Assembly: GCA_031549115.1 (NCBI GenBank)
Contig: JAVBQJ010000032.1
Location: 1 to 45,231 of the forward strand
Source: JAVBQJ01 sp031549115
GTDB taxonomy: Bacteria > Verrucomicrobiota > Lentisphaeria > Victivallales > Victivallaceae
Length of the DNA stretch: 45,231 nt
Direction of reading: 5' to 3'
Each line of letters starts with the position of its first letter. Position 1 is the first letter of the stretch. Positions 42,337-45,231 of the stretch are shown in pieces. The translations under genes and the position numbers were made by a program. A model generated the notes under the pieces. The model was not told the DNA's origin, searched no databases, and saw nothing but the letters and a program-made list of their open reading frames with translations.

Positions 42337-45213
42337 ATGAATAATCTGAAAATGCTGGTGGCGCTGCATGTTTTTGCCGGAGGTTTGATACCGTGGCTGG
42401 CGCTGGGGGTGATCGCGGTGGTGATGCTGGTGATGGTCGTGCGCGACCGTTACCGGCGGAAGCTGCGGCTGGCGGTGCCCGCCGAGGCGGCGGAGATCGA
42501 GGGATTGTTGCGCGACGGCAAAATCACCGCCGCCGAAGTGGAGCTGTTGCTGCGGAAATGCAACGCTCTGCCCGAGGTCGAGGAGGTGGCGCCGGTACCG
42601 GATCTCTCGTTGCGGCTGGCGGCGGCGGTGTCGCGGATTTACGCGGTGATGATGCTGTTGATTCTATTGTTTCAGGTGTTGATGTTCGCTCTTGTATTCT
42701 GGCCGGTGCCGCAGGATGCGTCCGGGTTTCAGTTGCAATTGAAGGTGGGAGTGCCGTCGTGGGACGAGATCGCCTTCGCCGTGGTCCTGTCGCTGGTGCT
42801 GTTTGTCGCCGCTATCGTTCAGTATTTCGCGTCGCGCCGGGTATTGACCGGCAGCGGGCGCGCCCGCAACTGGCTGATCGTCAGTTGGCTGGTGTTCCTG
42901 GTGTGTCTGCATCAGGCGTTTGCGGCGCGTTACTGGGCGCCGGTGGCGGGGTTGTTCGTATTGTGGGTATTGTGCTGGCGCTCCGGGGCGGCGCGGAAGA
43001 TTTCCAGCCGCGCCGCGGTCGTGCCCGAGTGGCGGAAGTGGGCTTTGGCGGTGGTGGCGCTCATCGCCGTGTGGCTGGGCGTCTGCTGCGGCATCACCTA
43101 TCAGGGTGTGACGACCCAGGTGATGCCTTCGGCCAACGAAACACGTGGAGCGATGTCGGCGCGGCTGGAGCGGTTGCATATCCTGTGCGGCACCCCGGAA
43201 CCGGAGGCATTGGAGGTCGCCCGGAAAACCGCGGCGCGTTTTCAATCCATGGGCATAGCCGTGACGGTTCACGAGGCCGGGGCGATTCCGGTGGAAATCA
43301 ACGCCGACCGGGAGCTGGTCATATGGATCGGGCGCGGCCGGGCGGCCGGAGCGGCGCCGGAGGAGGCGAACGACCCGTTTCCGGGGCCGGGGCTGCTTCC
43401 GGATACGTCGAAGCTGTTGGCCGGTAAGCCGTATTATCAGGTTTTCAGCTTCGACGACTCCTTCTGTCCGTTTGTGTGGAAAGGTTTTTTCCTGCCTCGT
43501 TTTTATCGCGAAGCCGAATTCAAAGTGGCGGTGAGCCGGGATGACAATGCCGCGGGGACCGATGCGGTGGCGAAGAGCATTTTTGAGTACCTGGAGGGGA
43601 CTTTTGAATGGTTTATGGGGCCGGAAGCGCTTCTGGTTCCGGAGACGCCCCATCCGGAACCGCAAGCGCCGTGGCAGGCGCCGGAGCTGCGGGATTTCCG
43701 GCTGATGCTGCGTTCGCGCGGTACCGGCGGCCAGTTCGAAGTCTATGCGTTTACCGCCGGCGACGAAGAGGCCGACCGGAAAGCAGTGAAAGCGTTGTTG
43801 GAGCGCCACGGCTTCCGGCATTCCCGGGATTCAACCCGGAACCGGACGGATTACCTGGGTGGCTATCGCGGGGATGCCGAAGCCAGGCTGTATTATTGGC
43901 AGCTGCAAGAGGAGCGGGAGTTCAACCTGTTTTCGAGTCTGACCATGGAGCTGCCGACCGCGTTGTTGACGGTGGAGTTGATCGAACCGGGTGACCAGAG
44001 TCGCGATCCGGAGTTTGCGGCCCGCTTTCTGAAAGAGGATTTGACCGCTTTCCTGTGTTCGCGCGGTCTGGAGCAGCTGGACCCGGCGGCGCGGGAGGCG
44101 GCGTTGGCGTGTTTCCGGGCCTTGCCCGAAGTGCCGCGGAAGCTGCGGCTTCGGGTATTGAGCGAGGCCATGCGGTGCCGGGACGAATGGTCGGAGGCGG
44201 GAAAAACGCTTCTGGAGGAGGATTTTCGCGCTTTGACCGCCGAAGTTCTGGCCGGCGGAGTTTCGTACCGGCAAAAGGAGGACATCGATTCCTTGCGGAG
44301 CGCGGCAGAGAGAACGCATTGGGCACACTTGCAGGAGTGGCTCCAAGAGCAGCTCGGCGGATGTTACCGGAAGTTTATGCTTGCCGGCGAACCCGGCGAT
44401 GACGGCATGATCCGGGCGGAGCTGAAGCTGCCGGTGGCGGAGCTGCGGAAGTGTCTCTTTCTGGTCGAGCTGGACTTCGGCGATTCCGGTTATCAGCCGT
44501 TGCCGTTCTGGGTCGGGTTGTTCCCGATCGATAACGGCAAGCTGTACTGGTGGTATGGCAATACGGGCAGCTGGATACGGTCGGATGCTGTGAAGTTGCC
44601 GCTGACCTTTTTCAACAAGTATGTCATAGAAAACCAATCCGCCAAGCCGCCATGGAAGTTGTGGAACAGCAGTTTGGGAGTTACCAATTTCGAAAAAACG
44701 CCGCCGGAACCCGGCGGTATGACCATCGAGGGCGTGTTGGACGAAATGGAGTCGGCCCTGACGCTCCGGTTTGTCTTTGCGCCGTTGCGGCCGGAGGAAA
44801 CCGCGTGGCAGCAGCGCTTGAACGCTTTGCCGAAAGGCGATCCCGCCATGTTGGAACTGGCGAAGGAACTGCTGACGCGCCGGGAACGGTCCGGTTTTCT
44901 GCGGCAGGCGTTGGAGCTGCTGCAGGCATGCGGCGATGCCCCGCGCAGGCAACAGGTCGGCGAAGTGCTCGGCGAATTCTATTGCCGGATCGCGCTGCCG
45001 GCGGAAGCGGATGCCGACGGCATTCACCGGGCGAAACTCCGGCATCCGGTCGGAAGTGTGGCCGATACCCGGGTGATCTGCGAGATCGACGCCGCCGCCG
45101 CCGGTGCGGCGGCGGGATTTTGTCGATTATGCAAAAGCCCGATGCGAGAAGGTAAAACCGTTTGGGGTAGGGGTTTTTGCATCTCGCGGTCTGCCATTTC
45201 CAATACAATTTGA
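42337..45213 (+). CDS. tandem membrane paralogue 4 (958 residues), 3' end replaced
   Basis: 16 bp after paralogue 3, with GAGGAT before the ATG. Very close to paralogue 3 at both protein and DNA level, especially over the first about 350 bases ('EIEGLLRDGKITAAEVELLL'). Helices at about 16-35, 101-123, 144-164, 179-197, 199-214 and 235-254; the basic loops between them again put the ectodomain outside. Module A begins at 675 and module B at 881. Homology to paralogue 3 ends at residue 924 (about base 45107), and 34 unrelated residues follow ('FCRLCKSPMREGKTVWGRGF') before TGA 45211. About 110 C-terminal residues of module B are therefore lost. Whether the product is functional is unclear. Confidence 0.78.
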   Translation: MNNLKMLVALHVFAGGLIPWLALGVIAVVMLVMVVRDRYRRKLRLAVPAEAAEIEGLLRDGKITAAEVELLLRKCNALPEVEEVAPVPDLSLRLAAAVSRIYAVMMLLILLFQVLMFALVFWPVPQDASGFQLQLKVGVPSWDEIAFAVVLSLVLFVAAIVQYFASRRVLTGSGRARNWLIVSWLVFLVCLHQAFAARYWAPVAGLFVLWVLCWRSGAARKISSRAAVVPEWRKWALAVVALIAVWLGVCCGITYQGVTTQVMPSANETRGAMSARLERLHILCGTPEPEALEVARKTAARFQSMGIAVTVHEAGAIPVEINADRELVIWIGRGRAAGAAPEEANDPFPGPGLLPDTSKLLAGKPYYQVFSFDDSFCPFVWKGFFLPRFYREAEFKVAVSRDDNAAGTDAVAKSIFEYLEGTFEWFMGPEALLVPETPHPEPQAPWQAPELRDFRLMLRSRGTGGQFEVYAFTAGDEEADRKAVKALLERHGFRHSRDSTRNRTDYLGGYRGDAEARLYYWQLQEEREFNLFSSLTMELPTALLTVELIEPGDQSRDPEFAARFLKEDLTAFLCSRGLEQLDPAAREAALACFRALPEVPRKLRLRVLSEAMRCRDEWSEAGKTLLEEDFRALTAEVLAGGVSYRQKEDIDSLRSAAERTHWAHLQEWLQEQLGGCYRKFMLAGEPGDDGMIRAELKLPVAELRKCLFLVELDFGDSGYQPLPFWVGLFPIDNGKLYWWYGNTGSWIRSDAVKLPLTFFNKYVIENQSAKPPWKLWNSSLGVTNFEKTPPEPGGMTIEGVLDEMESALTLRFVFAPLRPEETAWQQRLNALPKGDPAMLELAKELLTRRERSGFLRQALELLQACGDAPRRQQVGEVLGEFYCRIALPAEADADGIHRAKLRHPVGSVADTRVICEIDAAAAGAAAGFCRLCKSPMREGKTVWGRGFCISRSAISNTI
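45092..45121 (+). repeat. GC hairpin at the break in paralogue 4
   Basis: CCGCCGCCGC (45092-45101) and GCGGCGGCGG (45106-45115) form a perfect 10-bp stem with loop CGGT, followed by GATTTT. It coincides with the point where homology to paralogue 3 ends. It could be a recombination or deletion hot spot, act as a terminator inside the gene, or mark an assembly junction. Confidence 0.6.
45129..45182. repeat. imperfect inverted repeat near the window end
   Basis: ATGCAAAAGCCC (45129-45140) is nearly the reverse complement of GGGGTTTTTGCAT (45170-45182). It lies in the non-homologous DNA after the break in paralogue 4. From 45183 to 45231 the sequence is AT-rich and shows no recognisable gene. 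Confidence 0.35.
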
Positions 45214-45231
45214 TTAAAGTTTTTGGACTTT

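Noticed and set aside
45107..45213. A simple frameshift at the end of paralogue 4
   Set aside because: None of the frames after the break resembles the missing part of module B by eye; the DNA itself is different, so it is not a one-base shift.
1..45231. CRISPR arrays, tRNA or rRNA genes
   Set aside because: No regularly spaced short repeats and no conserved tRNA loop or rRNA segments were noticed on reading; not a computed scan.

Overview
The window reads as chromosomal DNA of a gut-type Lentisphaerota (Victivallales-like, PVC group) bacterium. This is inferred from three prepilin-like proteins of the '[20 protein letters not shown]' type, several AraC regulators next to secreted or cytoplasmic glycan-active proteins, URO-D-like and xylose-isomerase-like proteins, and a high GC content of the coding DNA. 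No rRNA, tRNA or CRISPR array was seen. No gap between genes exceeds about 300 bases.

Layout. 1-2629 is a scarred accessory edge. It holds an internally deleted IS3-type transposase, an AT-richer URO-D-family gene with its own terminator, a second IS3 transposase fragment, and the C-terminal stump of a XylR-like AraC regulator. 2640-5890 is glycan module A: a secreted beta-helix protein, a divergent AraC regulator and a prepilin-like protein. 6172-9711 holds a HEAT-type exported protein, DNA polymerase IV (dinB) and a small Cys-rich protein. 9889-17551 is glycan module B: a GH36 alpha-galactosidase, then a convergent operon of prepilin-like protein, secreted TIM-barrel-like protein and double beta-helix protein, with a divergent AraC regulator. 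17565-19612 is a second AraC regulator divergent from a xylose-isomerase-family gene; a 21-bp-spaced direct repeat lies between them. 19794-21190 is housekeeping (rpmE, prfA).

21321-24440 holds two small envelope-protein operons facing each other: a membrane-anchored protein with a LolA-like protein, and two YcxB-like membrane proteins, one of which appears fused to a SUKH/SMI1-like domain. 24552-29809 is glycan module C, a four-gene operon: secreted enzyme-like protein, prepilin-like protein, unknown TIM-barrel-like protein, GHL6 glycosidase. 29901-33194 is an amino-sugar operon: DUF805, nagA, GNAT acetyltransferase, PocR-AraC regulator.

The most unusual region is 33414-45213. A DUF2089 zinc-ribbon/HTH protein behind a good promoter is followed by four tandem paralogous genes of 822-1030 codons, spaced 16-33 bp apart. 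Each encodes an N-terminal six-helix membrane unit with a cytoplasmic SHOCT-like helical hairpin and a very large predicted extracytoplasmic domain. The ectodomain ends in one or two copies of a repeated beta-rich module. I recognise no family for the ectodomain. The fourth copy loses homology at about 45107, exactly within a GC-rich hairpin. This array is the best candidate in the window for an undescribed system.
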